Origin: an uncultured Bacilli bacterium
GTDB taxonomy: Bacteria > Bacillota_I > Bacilli_A > RF39 > UBA660
Assembly (NCBI GenBank): GCA_947623825.1
Contig: CANQHQ010000005.1
Location: forward strand, 1 to 54,527
Direction of reading: 5' to 3'
Length of the DNA: 54,527 nucleotides
Below are positions 45,372 to 54,523 of the stretch, one piece after another. Below the pieces are notes generated by a model. That model saw nothing but the letters and a program-made list of their open reading frames with translations. It was not told the origin of the DNA and searched no databases. The position numbers were made by a program, and so were the translations under genes. Every line of letters starts with the position of its first letter. Positions within the stretch are counted from its first letter, which is position 1.

Positions 45372-45932
45372 ATGAAATATTTAAAAGATGAGATTCAAAA
45401 GATTTTTGTTACTTCTCTTGTGACGTCCGTTATTATGATTTTTTTAGGAATTTTCCTATTATGCAAACCTGATTTTATTTTGACTACTTTGTCGACTGTG
45501 ATTGGAATTATTGTATTGGTTCCTGCCGTTATTTCTTTGATTGATTATTTTAAGACAAAGTATATGGCGAATTTAATTGTCGGTGTAGCTGCCGGTGTGA
45601 TGGGAATCATCTTTATTTTTAACCCTACGTTTATTTCTAGTATTTTACCATTTGTTTTGGGCGTTTATTTCCTTATCGATGGATTGAGTCGTCTTCAATA
45701 TGCATTCGAAATGAAGAAGAATCAAGTTCCAGGATGTGTTTCTGCCTTTGTTTCTTCGATTCTAATTCTCGTTTTGGGAGTTTTAATGATTCTAAATCCA
45801 TTTGAAGGAGCTTTAGCTATTACCCAAGTCATTGGTATCTTCTTAATTCTTCATTCTGCCCTTGACTTGTATAATGCAATTTCTACTAAGATGAAAGTAA
45901 CAAAATTTGTAAAGAAAATGTTGAAGGATTAG
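45372..45932 (+). CDS. DUF308/HdeD-like membrane protein
   Basis: A 186-aa protein with six hydrophobic helices arranged as pairs, and repeated motifs GIFLLCKPDFILT, GIIFIFNPTFISS and GVLMILNPFEGAL. These G-x-x-x-x-x-NP patterns are typical of the DUF308 (HdeD-like) family, whose biochemical role is not established. AGGAGG is 10 bases before the ATG. Confidence 0.82.
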   Translation: MKYLKDEIQKIFVTSLVTSVIMIFLGIFLLCKPDFILTTLSTVIGIIVLVPAVISLIDYFKTKYMANLIVGVAAGVMGIIFIFNPTFISSILPFVLGVYFLIDGLSRLQYAFEMKKNQVPGCVSAFVSSILILVLGVLMILNPFEGALAITQVIGIFLILHSALDLYNAISTKMKVTKFVKKMLKD

Positions 45933-45941
45933 GAATCGGTT

Positions 45942-46226
45942 ATGGCAAAAAAAATTACAAATGAACAAAAATATCGTTTTCTTTGTTGGCGTTTATTCTG
46001 TCATTACATGATTATTGTGATGGGAATTTTAACGATTGCCCTTTCTCTTGCGTCTTTATTTTTAAAAATATCACCTATATATGCCGTTGTATCTTTTGTT
46101 TTAGAAGTGATTTTTTCTAAATTAAAACTCTATTTTAAAGAGAAAGAAGAGGCGGAAGAAGAACCAGAACAAGAAAAGAAAAAAAGCAAAAGAAAATCCA
46201 AAAAGAAAGAGGATAGACAGGGATAG
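45942..46226 (+). CDS. small membrane protein with Lys/Glu-rich tail
   Basis: A 94-aa protein with two hydrophobic stretches (about 15-42 and 45-60) and a highly charged C-terminal tail. It matches no family I know. It starts nine bases after the DUF308 stop, with AGGAATCGG as the likely ribosome site, so it probably shares that operon. Confidence 0.65.
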   Translation: MAKKITNEQKYRFLCWRLFCHYMIIVMGILTIALSLASLFLKISPIYAVVSFVLEVIFSKLKLYFKEKEEAEEEPEQEKKKSKRKSKKKEDRQG

Positions 46227-46240
46227 AAACCTGTTTTTTT
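46217..46240 (+). terminator. terminator before the giant-adhesin promoter
   Basis: ACAGG-gatagaaa-CCTGT followed by seven T residues, immediately before the -35. Confidence 0.75.
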
Positions 46241-46242
46241 CT

Positions 46243-46272
46243 TTGACTTTTCGATATGGGGGGGGGTATACT
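46243..46272 (+). promoter_or_regulatory. putative phase-variable promoter of the giant adhesin (9-G spacer tract)
   Basis: TTGACT (46243-46248) and TATACT (46267-46272) are 18 bases apart, and the nine spacer bases next to the -10 are G (46258-46266). It shares TTGACTTTTC, the G run and TATACT with the pilus promoter at 28711, where the spacing is 17. One fewer G here would give 17. Confidence 0.82.
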
Positions 46273-46328
46273 TAAGATGGAGATAAGATAGGAACTGTGA
46301 AGGGTGGAAACTGAATCGATTTTCTCCT

Positions 46329-46358
46329 AAACATGTTTCCTTTAAATGGAAAATGTTT
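46329..46358 (+). promoter_or_regulatory. hairpin in the leader of the giant-adhesin mRNA
   Basis: AAACAT-TTTCC pairs with GGAAA-ATGTTT (one bulge) in the 5' leader, about 35 bases before the ATG. There is no T tract, so it is not a simple terminator; it may affect stability or translation. Confidence 0.4.
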
Positions 46359-46392
46359 TGCCTTGTTTTCGTAGTGAAAGGAAGAATGTCGA

Positions 46393-49300
46393 ATGAAAAA
46401 AATGTTTCTTTGGATTCATAAAAGAATTGGGATTTTTACCATTGGTCTCATTGCAATTTTTATGATTGGAATGGGGCTTTTGATGAACTCATATTCCTTA
46501 AATGAAGCAATTCCAAAAATTACTTTTTCTTCTAAAACATTAAGCTATGAAAGAAACGAACCAGGAAGTTGGCAGGTAGAGAAGAGTGCCGAATGGATTG
46601 GCTTAGGAAAAGCGAGAATTACGTTTCAAGTAGATACGATTTTAAAGACAGAAAATCCAAATACAGATGTCATTTTAGTTCTTGATATTTCTGGTTCTAT
46701 GGCAGGAGAAAAATTAGACCGAGTGAAAAAAGATTCTGTCGATTTATTGACAGCGTTGTTATCAAATGACAACAATCATGCGGCATTGATTACGTTTGAT
46801 ACAGAATCTGAATTGGTATCTGGTTTTACTAATGATAAGGATAGTTTAATAAAAAAGATTTCTTCTCTTTCTGATCACGGTAATACGAATTATTATCAAC
46901 CACTTGTCCATGTAGATGAGATTTTAAAAGACTATTCCAAGGAGAAAGATAAAGAGTGTGTTGTTTTATTCTTGACGGATGGATATCCAAACGAAGATAT
47001 TCCAAATCAGATAGGAGAATACAAATATTTAAAGAGTGAATATCCATGGTTAAAGATTCATGGGGTTCAATACGAGATGGGTGAAGAAGTCTTGGACCCT
47101 ATTAAAGAGATTAGTGATAGTCAGTTTATTGCGGATATGACTACACTAAACAATGTTTTATTTGATGCCTCTGTTGTGCCAACTCCTTATGACAATTTTG
47201 TATTAACAGATTTTATTGATAATGAATATTTTGATTTACAAGATGTTTCGAAACTTCAATCTTCTTTCGGAAAAGTAGAGTTGAAAGATGATAATGGAGT
47301 ACCCAAAGTCACATGGGATTTAAGTGGTTTAAAGTCAGGACAAGGAGCTACTTTAACGATTGATATTGATTTGAAAGAAGAACTTCTTGAAGAAGAAGGC
47401 CTTTTCCCAACGAACAAGAGTAGTAAAGTGGTTTCTCAAATCGAAGAGAATCAAGAAGATGTCATGACCGAAGAAACTCCTATTTTGTCAAGTCATTACA
47501 ATGTGATTTATGAAGGAAATTCCCCAAGTGGATGTAGTGTGAGTGGAGTACCAAGTAGAACTAGCCACGCAGTTTTTGAAACGGTAGAAAAGAGTGATGT
47601 CGTTCCTACCTGTGAAGGATATCAATTTAAAGGATGGATGATTGTTACTGAAGGAGTAAAAAAACTCAATGATGACTACTTTACAATGCCTGGAAAAGAT
47701 GTTGTGGTTCGAGCGGAATGGGGAAGAATGGGATTATCGAAGTCTGTGGAAGGAGAAGTTTATGTTCAAAGAGATCCAATCCTTCAAAGAATTGGTTTTG
47801 AGAGTTATAATAATGAACTTTGGAAATACCAAACTTCGATTACGAAGATAGTGATTGAGGGAGACCAAACATCAAAAGAAGGTTCTACAGAGGAACTTAC
47901 TTGGGATATTTCTGCAGCTAAGGATGGATCGGTTCGTGGATTGTTGGTACCGAATTCCGATAATCCTTCGACTTATACTGCCTATATTCAAGGGTTAGAT
48001 GGAAAAGTAATTGCGAACCCCGATAGTTCTTACTTATTTGGTGGTAATTATTTTTATTCTAGTAATCATTTTTCAAAGTTAACTGCAATTGAGGGACTAG
48101 AATTATTGGATACAAGTCAAGTAACTGATATGAGTTATATGTTTGCTGCTTGTAATGCCTTAATTAGTCTAGATTTAAGTAATTGGAACAAGAGTCAAGT
48201 AACCGATATGAGTGGTATGTTTTCTTATTGTAGATCCTTAACCAGTTTAAAAGGCTTAAGTAGTTGGGATACGAGTCAAGTAACCGATATGAGTTATATG
48301 TTTGAACATTGTGAGTCCTTAAGCAATTTAGATTTTGTAAGTGGCTGGGACACAAGTCACGTAATCAATATGAGTTATATTTTTAGTTATTGTTCTCTCT
48401 TAACTAGTTTAGATTTAAGTGGTTGGGTTACCAGTCAGGTAACTGATATGAGTGGTATATTTTCCAGCTGTTCATCTTTAACTAATTTAGATTTTGTAAG
48501 TGGCTGGGACACAAGTCACGTAACCAATATGAGTCATATGTTTTCTAGTTGTGAATCCTTAACCAGTTTAGATTTAAGTGGCTGGGACACGAGTCAAGTA
48601 ACCGATATGGGTGCTATGTTTTATCGTTGTAGTGCCTTAACTAGTGTTGGAAATTTAAATGGGTGGAACACAGGTCAAGTAACCAATATGGGTGCTATGT
48701 TTTCCGGTTGTAGAGCTTTAACCAGTGTTGGAGATTTAAGCAGTTGGGACACACGTCAAGTAACTTCTATGTATTCTATGTTTGATGATTGCCGGGCTTT
48801 AACTAGTCTAGATTTAAGTAGTTGGAGTACAGGTCAAGTAATCAATATGAATTTTATGTTTTATAGTTGTAACGCCTTAACCAGTGTTGGAGATTTAAGT
48901 GGTTGGGACACAAGTCATGTAACTAATATGTGGGCTATGTTTTCTGGTTGCTGGCGCTTAACCAGTGTTGGAAATTTAAGTGGTTGGGACACAAGTCATG
49001 TAACCAATATGAGTTGGATGTTTGATGGTTGTTCTCTCTTAATCAATTTAGATTTTGTAAGTGGTTGGGAAACAGGTCAAGTAACCAATATGAGTGATAT
49101 GTTTGGTGGTTGTTCTCTCTTAATCAGTTTAGATTTGAGTGGTTGGGATACGAGTCAAGTAACCGATATGAGTGGTATGTTTTCTTATTGTCAAACCTTA
49201 GCTAGTTTGGATTTAAGTAACTGGAAAACTGGTCAAGTAGCCGAGATGAGTGAGATGTTTCGTGATTGTGAATCTTTAACCAAATTAAATTTTCTAAGTG

Positions 49301-52300
49301 ACTGGGACACAAGTCATGTAACCAATATGAGTTGGATGTTTGATGGTTGTGAATCCATAATTAGTTTAGACTTGAGTAGTTGGGACACAAGTCAAGTAAC
49401 TAATATGTATATGATGTTTTCTGATTGTAGTGCCTTAACTAGTGTTGGAAATTTAAATGGGTGGAACACAGGTCACGTAACTGATATGTATTGTATGTTT
49501 TTTGGTTGTAGCGGATTAATTAGTGTCGGAGATTTAAGCAGTTGGGACACAAGTAAAGTAACTGATATGAGTTCCATGTTTTCTGGTTGTAGTACTTTAA
49601 CCACAACAATCAGTATTTTAAATAATTCGGTGACTAAATATGATAGTATGTTTTCTAGTGCTGCTACTCAAAATAATGCCCAAATTGTAGTCAATTATTC
49701 TAGTGAATCAGAAACGTTAGTGGATCAAATGATTGCTACAAAAAACAATACAAATTCAAACGTGGTAAAAGCAAGTAGTCCGTGTGTAGAACATTCTGTA
49801 ACGATTCAAGGTAGAAATGACATTATTGCGACTCCATCGAGTGGATTGGTGTCTAACAAAATTACATTGATTCCAACCAATGATGATTATATGGTTTCTT
49901 CGTTTGAAATGAATGGAAAGAAAATAAATGGAAATATCTTTTTTATGCCGAATGAAGAAGCTGTGATTACGAATGTAACTACTGTAGCGCAAGCAATATT
50001 TGAGTCTAAACATAATCCATATGATAACAATCTAGATCAAGAATATGAACATACTTTTGAAGGTGCAAATACTTTAACGGTTACCTTGGAGTATCAAATA
50101 GGCGATGATTGGGATTATTTTTATCTATATGGTTCTAACGAAATACAGTATGGAAGGTATGGCGGATCCACTAAGCAAATAGAAACGATCATTATTCCTG
50201 GAGATTATATTAAAATTTTATTTCATACAAATGGTAGTGGTAACGATTATTATGGTTTTAAAGCGACTATTGTTCCAAATTATCCACATTCTATTACTAT
50301 TCAAGATAATCCAGATGTTGTAGCTAATAAAGCAAGTGCCGCTTATGGAGAAGTTGTCAGTTTAAATGTGATGCAAGGTGATTATATGGTTACCTCGTTT
50401 GACATGAATGGAGAGAGAATAGAAGGAAATACTTTTATTATGCCGAATGAAGAAGCTATCATTACGAATGTAACTGTGAGTATAGGAAATATCGTAGAGT
50501 CTAATCATAATCCATATGATAATAGCTTAGACGAAACCTATGAACATACTTTTGAAGGTGCAGGAAGTTTGACCGTTACCTTGGAGTACCAAACCGAAAG
50601 TACTTACCTTGATTATATTTATTTATATGATTCCAATTGGAAACAGTATGGAAAGTACGGCGGTACTACTAAGAAGACAGAAACAATTCTTATTCCTGGA
50701 AATTATATTAGAATTTTATTTCATACAAATGCTAGTTATAACGACTATTATGGCTTCAAAGCGACTGTTGTTCCAAATTATCCAAATTCTGTTACGATTC
50801 AAGGTAATCCAAATGTTGTAGCTGACAAGACAAGTGCCTCTTATGGAGAAACAGTGACTCTTAGTTCTACTTTAAGTGAATTTGTGGTAGTTTCATTTGA
50901 GATGAATGGAGAGAAAATAGAAGGAAATACCTTTACTATGCCGGATGAAGACGTTGTAATTACCAATATTGTTTTCGGGGGTAGACACTCGATTGCAATT
51001 AGAGGAAATGATGATATTGAGGCACGTCCAAATATGGCTTTTGTGAGAGATACGGTAACGTTATCATCCATTTCTGGAAACTGTTACGTCACTTCCTTTG
51101 AGATGAACGGAACCAAAATAGAAGGAAATACCTTTACTATGCCGAATGAGGAAGTTGAAATTACAAATATTGCTGTAGAAGTGAAACATCCGATTGTCAT
51201 TAAAGGAAATGAGGATATTGAAGCACGTCCGAATATGGCTTATGCCGGAGATACAGTGACGTTATCCTCTATTTCTGGAAATTGTTATGTCACTTCCTTT
51301 GATATGAATGGAACAAAAATAGAAGGAAATACCTTTACTATGCCAAATGAGGAAGTTGAAATTACAAATATTGCTGTAGAAGTGAAACATCCGATTGTCA
51401 TTGAAGGAAATGACGATATTGAAGCACATCCAAATATGGCTTATGCTGGAGAAACTGTGACATTATCATCAGTCTCTGGGAACTATTACGTTACTTCATT
51501 TGAGATGAATGGAGTAGAAATTGTAGGAAATACTTTTACCATGCCAAATGAAGAAACTATGATTACAAATGTAACTGTGAGTATAGGAAGCATCATAGAG
51601 TCCAATCATAATCCATATGATAATAACCTAGAACAAGAATATGAACATACTTTTGAAGGTGCAGGAAGTTTGACTGTTACCTTGGAGTATCAAACAGAAG
51701 ATATCGATTATGATTATATTGGTTTATATGATTCTAACGAAACAGAGTATGGAAAGTATGGAGGACCTGATAAGACAACAGAAACGATTATTATCCCTGG
51801 AAATTATATTAAAATTTTATTTTATACAGATGGTAGTATTAATGACTATTATGGATTCAAAGCCATTGTGATTCCAAATTATCCACATTCTATTACGATT
51901 CAAGGCAATCCAAATGTAGTAGCTGATAAGATAAATGCGGCTTATGGAGAGGTTGTCAAGTTAAATGTAGTGAATGGTGACTATAGAGTTGCTTCGTTTG
52001 AGATGAATGGAACAAAAATAGAAGGAAATACCTTTACTATGCCGGATGAAGATGTTGAAATTACAAATATTATTGTAGAAGCTAATTATCCTATTGTAAT
52101 TACAGGAAATGAAGATATTGTGGCAAATCCAAACAGAGCTTTTGCAGGAGATACAGTGACGTTGACATCTATTCTTGAAAACTATTATGTAACTTCATTT
52201 GAGATGAATGGAGAAAAAATAAAAGGAAATACTTTTACTATGCCGGATGAAGAAGTTGAGATTACGAATGTAAAGGTGGTTTTAGGAACTATCATAGAGT

Positions 52301-52587
52301 CCAACCATAATCCATATGATAATGACTTAGATAAAGAATATGAACATACTTTTGAAGGTGCTACTTCTTTGATGGTTATATTGGAGTATCAGACAGAAGA
52401 CATTAGTTATGATTATATTTGTTTATATGATTCTGATGAAACACAATATGGAGAGTATGGAGGGGAAACTAAGACAACAGAAACAATTGTTGTCTCTGGA
52501 AATTATATTAAGATCCTATTTCATACAGATGAGAGTGTCAATGACTATTATGGATTCAAAGCTACTGTGATTCCAATTTATGAATAA
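46393..52587 (+). CDS. giant surface protein: VWA domain, BspA-type repeats, CUB-like modules
   Basis: A 2064-aa secreted or N-anchored protein. Signal/anchor helix (about 12-32). VWA domain (about 90-270) with an intact MIDAS: LVLDISGSM, LITFD, FLTDGYPNE. A linker domain to about 350, an InlB-like repeat (about 375-440, GYQFKGWMIV, FTMPGKDVVV), and about 20 BspA/DUF285-type repeats of about 22-26 aa (about 569-1085, xDTSQVTDMSxMFxxC). The C-terminal half alternates four CUB-like modules (SNHNPYDN ... YYGFKATV-P) with eight short beta repeats ending TMPNEEVEITN. The protein ends right after the last CUB-like module with no LPxTG or C-terminal helix. GAAAGGAAG precedes the ATG. VWA and LRR modules commonly bind host matrix ligands. 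Confidence 0.85.
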   Translation: MKKMFLWIHKRIGIFTIGLIAIFMIGMGLLMNSYSLNEAIPKITFSSKTLSYERNEPGSWQVEKSAEWIGLGKARITFQVDTILKTENPNTDVILVLDISGSMAGEKLDRVKKDSVDLLTALLSNDNNHAALITFDTESELVSGFTNDKDSLIKKISSLSDHGNTNYYQPLVHVDEILKDYSKEKDKECVVLFLTDGYPNEDIPNQIGEYKYLKSEYPWLKIHGVQYEMGEEVLDPIKEISDSQFIADMTTLNNVLFDASVVPTPYDNFVLTDFIDNEYFDLQDVSKLQSSFGKVELKDDNGVPKVTWDLSGLKSGQGATLTIDIDLKEELLEEEGLFPTNKSSKVVSQIEENQEDVMTEETPILSSHYNVIYEGNSPSGCSVSGVPSRTSHAVFETVEKSDVVPTCEGYQFKGWMIVTEGVKKLNDDYFTMPGKDVVVRAEWGRMGLSKSVEGEVYVQRDPILQRIGFESYNNELWKYQTSITKIVIEGDQTSKEGSTEELTWDISAAKDGSVRGLLVPNSDNPSTYTAYIQGLDGKVIANPDSSYLFGGNYFYSSNHFSKLTAIEGLELLDTSQVTDMSYMFAACNALISLDLSNWNKSQVTDMSGMFSYCRSLTSLKGLSSWDTSQVTDMSYMFEHCESLSNLDFVSGWDTSHVINMSYIFSYCSLLTSLDLSGWVTSQVTDMSGIFSSCSSLTNLDFVSGWDTSHVTNMSHMFSSCESLTSLDLSGWDTSQVTDMGAMFYRCSALTSVGNLNGWNTGQVTNMGAMFSGCRALTSVGDLSSWDTRQVTSMYSMFDDCRALTSLDLSSWSTGQVINMNFMFYSCNALTSVGDLSGWDTSHVTNMWAMFSGCWRLTSVGNLSGWDTSHVTNMSWMFDGCSLLINLDFVSGWETGQVTNMSDMFGGCSLLISLDLSGWDTSQVTDMSGMFSYCQTLASLDLSNWKTGQVAEMSEMFRDCESLTKLNFLSDWDTSHVTNMSWMFDGCESIISLDLSSWDTSQVTNMYMMFSDCSALTSVGNLNGWNTGHVTDMYCMFFGCSGLISVGDLSSWDTSKVTDMSSMFSGCSTLTTTISILNNSVTKYDSMFSSAATQNNAQIVVNYSSESETLVDQMIATKNNTNSNVVKASSPCVEHSVTIQGRNDIIATPSSGLVSNKITLIPTNDDYMVSSFEMNGKKINGNIFFMPNEEAVITNVTTVAQAIFESKHNPYDNNLDQEYEHTFEGANTLTVTLEYQIGDDWDYFYLYGSNEIQYGRYGGSTKQIETIIIPGDYIKILFHTNGSGNDYYGFKATIVPNYPHSITIQDNPDVVANKASAAYGEVVSLNVMQGDYMVTSFDMNGERIEGNTFIMPNEEAIITNVTVSIGNIVESNHNPYDNSLDETYEHTFEGAGSLTVTLEYQTESTYLDYIYLYDSNWKQYGKYGGTTKKTETILIPGNYIRILFHTNASYNDYYGFKATVVPNYPNSVTIQGNPNVVADKTSASYGETVTLSSTLSEFVVVSFEMNGEKIEGNTFTMPDEDVVITNIVFGGRHSIAIRGNDDIEARPNMAFVRDTVTLSSISGNCYVTSFEMNGTKIEGNTFTMPNEEVEITNIAVEVKHPIVIKGNEDIEARPNMAYAGDTVTLSSISGNCYVTSFDMNGTKIEGNTFTMPNEEVEITNIAVEVKHPIVIEGNDDIEAHPNMAYAGETVTLSSVSGNYYVTSFEMNGVEIVGNTFTMPNEETMITNVTVSIGSIIESNHNPYDNNLEQEYEHTFEGAGSLTVTLEYQTEDIDYDYIGLYDSNETEYGKYGGPDKTTETIIIPGNYIKILFYTDGSINDYYGFKAIVIPNYPHSITIQGNPNVVADKINAAYGEVVKLNVVNGDYRVASFEMNGTKIEGNTFTMPDEDVEITNIIVEANYPIVITGNEDIVANPNRAFAGDTVTLTSILENYYVTSFEMNGEKIKGNTFTMPDEEVEITNVKVVLGTIIESNHNPYDNDLDKEYEHTFEGATSLMVILEYQTEDISYDYICLYDSDETQYGEYGGETKTTETIVVSGNYIKILFHTDESVNDYYGFKATVIPIYE
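48099..49640 (+). repeat. BspA/DUF285-type leucine-rich repeat array
   Basis: About 19 copies, plus one degenerate one, of a unit containing a Trp, DTSQVTDM (or TGQVTNM and similar), a Met-Phe and a conserved Cys (for example VTDMSGMFSYC). Neighbouring copies share long near-identical DNA stretches, so unequal recombination within the array is likely. Confidence 0.9.
49795..52290 (+). repeat. eight short beta-repeats interleaved with CUB-like modules
   Basis: Copies begin near 49795, 50287, 50788, 50986, 51187, 51388, 51886 and 52093. Each runs from H/N-S-I-x-I-x-G-N to TMPNEE-x-ITN. Three central copies (50986, 51187, 51388) are spaced by exactly 201 bases (67 codons) with high identity, a sign of recent tandem duplication. 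Confidence 0.8.
50005..52584 (+). repeat. four CUB-like modules
   Basis: Modules at about 50005-50286, 50500-50783, 51601-51883 and 52300-52584. Each starts S-N-H-N-P-Y-D-N, has EYEHTFEGA, LTVTLEYQ, YDYIxLYDSN, YGKYGG and IKILFHTxxSxNDYYGFKA. The strand order and final F-x-T-D ... GFKA fit the CUB fold, a domain known mainly from animals. Confidence 0.65.
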
Positions 52588-52630
52588 AAAAAGAAGATGA
52601 TTTCACTTGGATTTCATCTTCTTTCTTTTT
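52588..52630. terminator. bidirectional terminator between the adhesin and the radical-SAM gene
   Basis: AAGAAGATGA pairs with TCATCTTCTT, with A-rich and T-rich flanks between convergent genes. Confidence 0.75.
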
Positions 52631-53525
52631 CTGGTGGAATGGAGGAAAATTCTGGGATAAAACTTTCTTTTTGCGTTTCTCCTTCTTGCATGTAGGCCTG
52701 GGTAATACCTATATCTAAAGCATAGTCAATGATTTCATTGTATTCTTCTTCGGATAGGGTTCGATTGAGTTCGGGATAGATAGAGTTGGGACACATTGGG
52801 GTATATTGATTCATGATACTGAGAATGACTTGTTCTCGATAGGTTTCATGAAGATAGGAAAGAATTTTTTTTGAATCGTCGAGATGATTGGGAAGAACCA
52901 AGTGTCTGACAATGACACCTCTTACCAAGTTTCCTTCTTTGTCAAAACGAGGGGTTCCTGTTTGGCGTACCATTTCTTTGATGGATTCGATGGCGTAGTG
53001 TCTATAATTTTTTCCTTTGGAGAATTTTTGACTGAGTTCTTCTTCCCAATACTTAAAGTCAGGAAGGTAGATATCAATCAGTCCTTCTAGTTTTTTAATG
53101 GTTTCTTTTTTTTCATAACCGCTTGTATTATAAACAACAGGAATTTTTAAACCTTGTTTTTTCGCTAATTTTAATCCTTCGATGATGGGAGGAAGGAAGT
53201 GTGTCGGTGTCACAAGATTGATATTGGTTGCCTTTTTTTCTTGTAATTCTAGGCATATTTCAGCGAATCGTTCTACGGAAATTTCATATCCTACTTGTTT
53301 TTGACTAATTTGTTGATTTTGACAAAAAATACATTGTAGATTGCAGTAGGTAAAAAAGATTGTTCCCGATCCATATTTTCCTGTAATACAAGGTTCTTCC
53401 CATAGATGGAGTCGGTAACAACCAATTTTCATGGTTTCTCCAGCTTGACAAACACCTTTTTCCTTTTCGCGATTCACTCCACAATTTCTAGGACAAAGGG
53501 TACATTTTTTGAATTCGTTCCACAT
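52614..53525 (-). CDS. radical SAM protein, PflA-like (COG1313-type)
   Basis: A 303-aa enzyme. An N-terminal cysteine cluster (CTLCPRNCGVNRE ... GVCQAG) precedes the radical-SAM motif CNLQCIFCQN (CxxxCxxC). Downstream NLVTPTHFLPPI, VYNTSGYE, IDIYLPDFKYW and VRHLVLPNHLDD fit the family annotated as putative pyruvate formate-lyase activating enzyme (PflX). The true substrate of this subfamily is not established, and no glycyl radical enzyme gene is adjacent. It is transcribed alone on the minus strand. Confidence 0.87.
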   Translation of the reverse strand: MWNEFKKCTLCPRNCGVNREKEKGVCQAGETMKIGCYRLHLWEEPCITGKYGSGTIFFTYCNLQCIFCQNQQISQKQVGYEISVERFAEICLELQEKKATNINLVTPTHFLPPIIEGLKLAKKQGLKIPVVYNTSGYEKKETIKKLEGLIDIYLPDFKYWEEELSQKFSKGKNYRHYAIESIKEMVRQTGTPRFDKEGNLVRGVIVRHLVLPNHLDDSKKILSYLHETYREQVILSIMNQYTPMCPNSIYPELNRTLSEEEYNEIIDYALDIGITQAYMQEGETQKESFIPEFSSIPPEKERR

Positions 53526-53594
53526 AAAACATCACATGCTTATTATACTAGAAAGTGTTTGAAAAGGATAGAATCGTTCTTTTCTTTTTAATCA

Positions 53595-53623
53595 TTTACA
53601 ATTTCATCGGAGTGTGTTATAAT
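53595..53623 (+). promoter_or_regulatory. promoter of the DUF5662-like gene
   Basis: TTTACA (53595-53600), 17 bases, then TATAAT (53618-53623) with TGT before it: a strong extended promoter about 30 bases before the ATG. Confidence 0.8.
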
Positions 53624-53653
53624 AATGCAACTAGTGAAAAGGGGGAATTTTTG

Positions 53654-54448
53654 ATGGAAAAAGAATTCCAAGTAGAAGAATTTTTACAGTTTCACAAAGT
53701 CCTTGTTTATTTTTTAGGTAGAAATTTTGTTTTTTCTGATATTGTTCAATATGGGGATGGAGTGAATCATGGTTTAGATGATCTCGATCTAGTTGATTTA
53801 ATCTCTCAATATTATCTTTTTGAGACAATGGTTTCTACTGATGGGGCTATCTATCATTTGGAACCAGAATTCAAAGAAACGGTAGGTCGTATTTTTGAAA
53901 ATACAAAGACTTACTTTGCTTCTTTAGGAAAACCGTTAAGTCCTGAAAATTTACGTGAGGAATTTCTTCGTCGTCTTTTGTTCCATGATGATTCTAAATT
54001 AGAGGGACGAGAACTTGAACAAAATAAAGAATATCTACCTTCTTACTTGTCAGCCGAGGAAGGAAGTGTTCTTGCGAATACTTTGGAAGTGAAATTACGT
54101 TATCCTCATCGAAAAGAGAATCGCCATCATCCCGAATATTTTGAAAACGGAATAGAAGGTATGAATGTCATTGATTTGTTAGAGATGACCGTCGATATGG
54201 TTGCTCATATGTTGATGGAAGATAAGAAATTGATTCTTTTGATGACGCAATTTCGTGAGGAGTATCAGGTGGAGCCGATGCTTTATCAACTTTTACTTCA
54301 TACCGTTCTCCATTCTTTTGGTTATTTATCTCAAGAGGAAGAGAAGGAACAGATTTTACGAACGGTCGCTAGAATGGTAAACAATCCTCATTATTCTGTG
54401 ATTGAAGAGGGGAAAAAAGCCTATACGCTTTCTTATAAGGAGGTCTAG
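53654..54448 (+). CDS. DUF5662-like protein (HD-type metal site likely)
   Basis: A 264-aa soluble protein. LLFHDDSKL (about residue 115), NRHHPEYFENGIEGMNVIDL and TVDMVAHML give the His/Asp pattern of DUF5662, an HD-like family of unknown substrate. The remainder is helical. The start at 53654 has AAAAGGGGGAA upstream; the ATG at 53555 lies upstream of the promoter and is excluded. Confidence 0.72.
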   Translation: MEKEFQVEEFLQFHKVLVYFLGRNFVFSDIVQYGDGVNHGLDDLDLVDLISQYYLFETMVSTDGAIYHLEPEFKETVGRIFENTKTYFASLGKPLSPENLREEFLRRLLFHDDSKLEGRELEQNKEYLPSYLSAEEGSVLANTLEVKLRYPHRKENRHHPEYFENGIEGMNVIDLLEMTVDMVAHMLMEDKKLILLMTQFREEYQVEPMLYQLLLHTVLHSFGYLSQEEEKEQILRTVARMVNNPHYSVIEEGKKAYTLSYKEV

Positions 54449-54470
54449 TACCTTCTTTTTGGTACTATAA

Positions 54471-54523
54471 AAGTGTAATAATTAATTACAGAAATGTGAT
54501 TGAATATTACACTTCTTTTTATT
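54471..54523 (+). terminator. terminator after the DUF5662-like gene
   Basis: AAGTGTAAT pairs with ATTACACTT across a 26-base loop, then CTTTTTATT. A second small stem (TAGTACC/GGTACTA) lies at 54446-54467. Confidence 0.5.

Noticed and set aside
48099..49640. CRISPR-like or intergenic direct repeats
   Set aside because: The repetition is a protein-coding leucine-rich array in one open frame, with no unique spacers.
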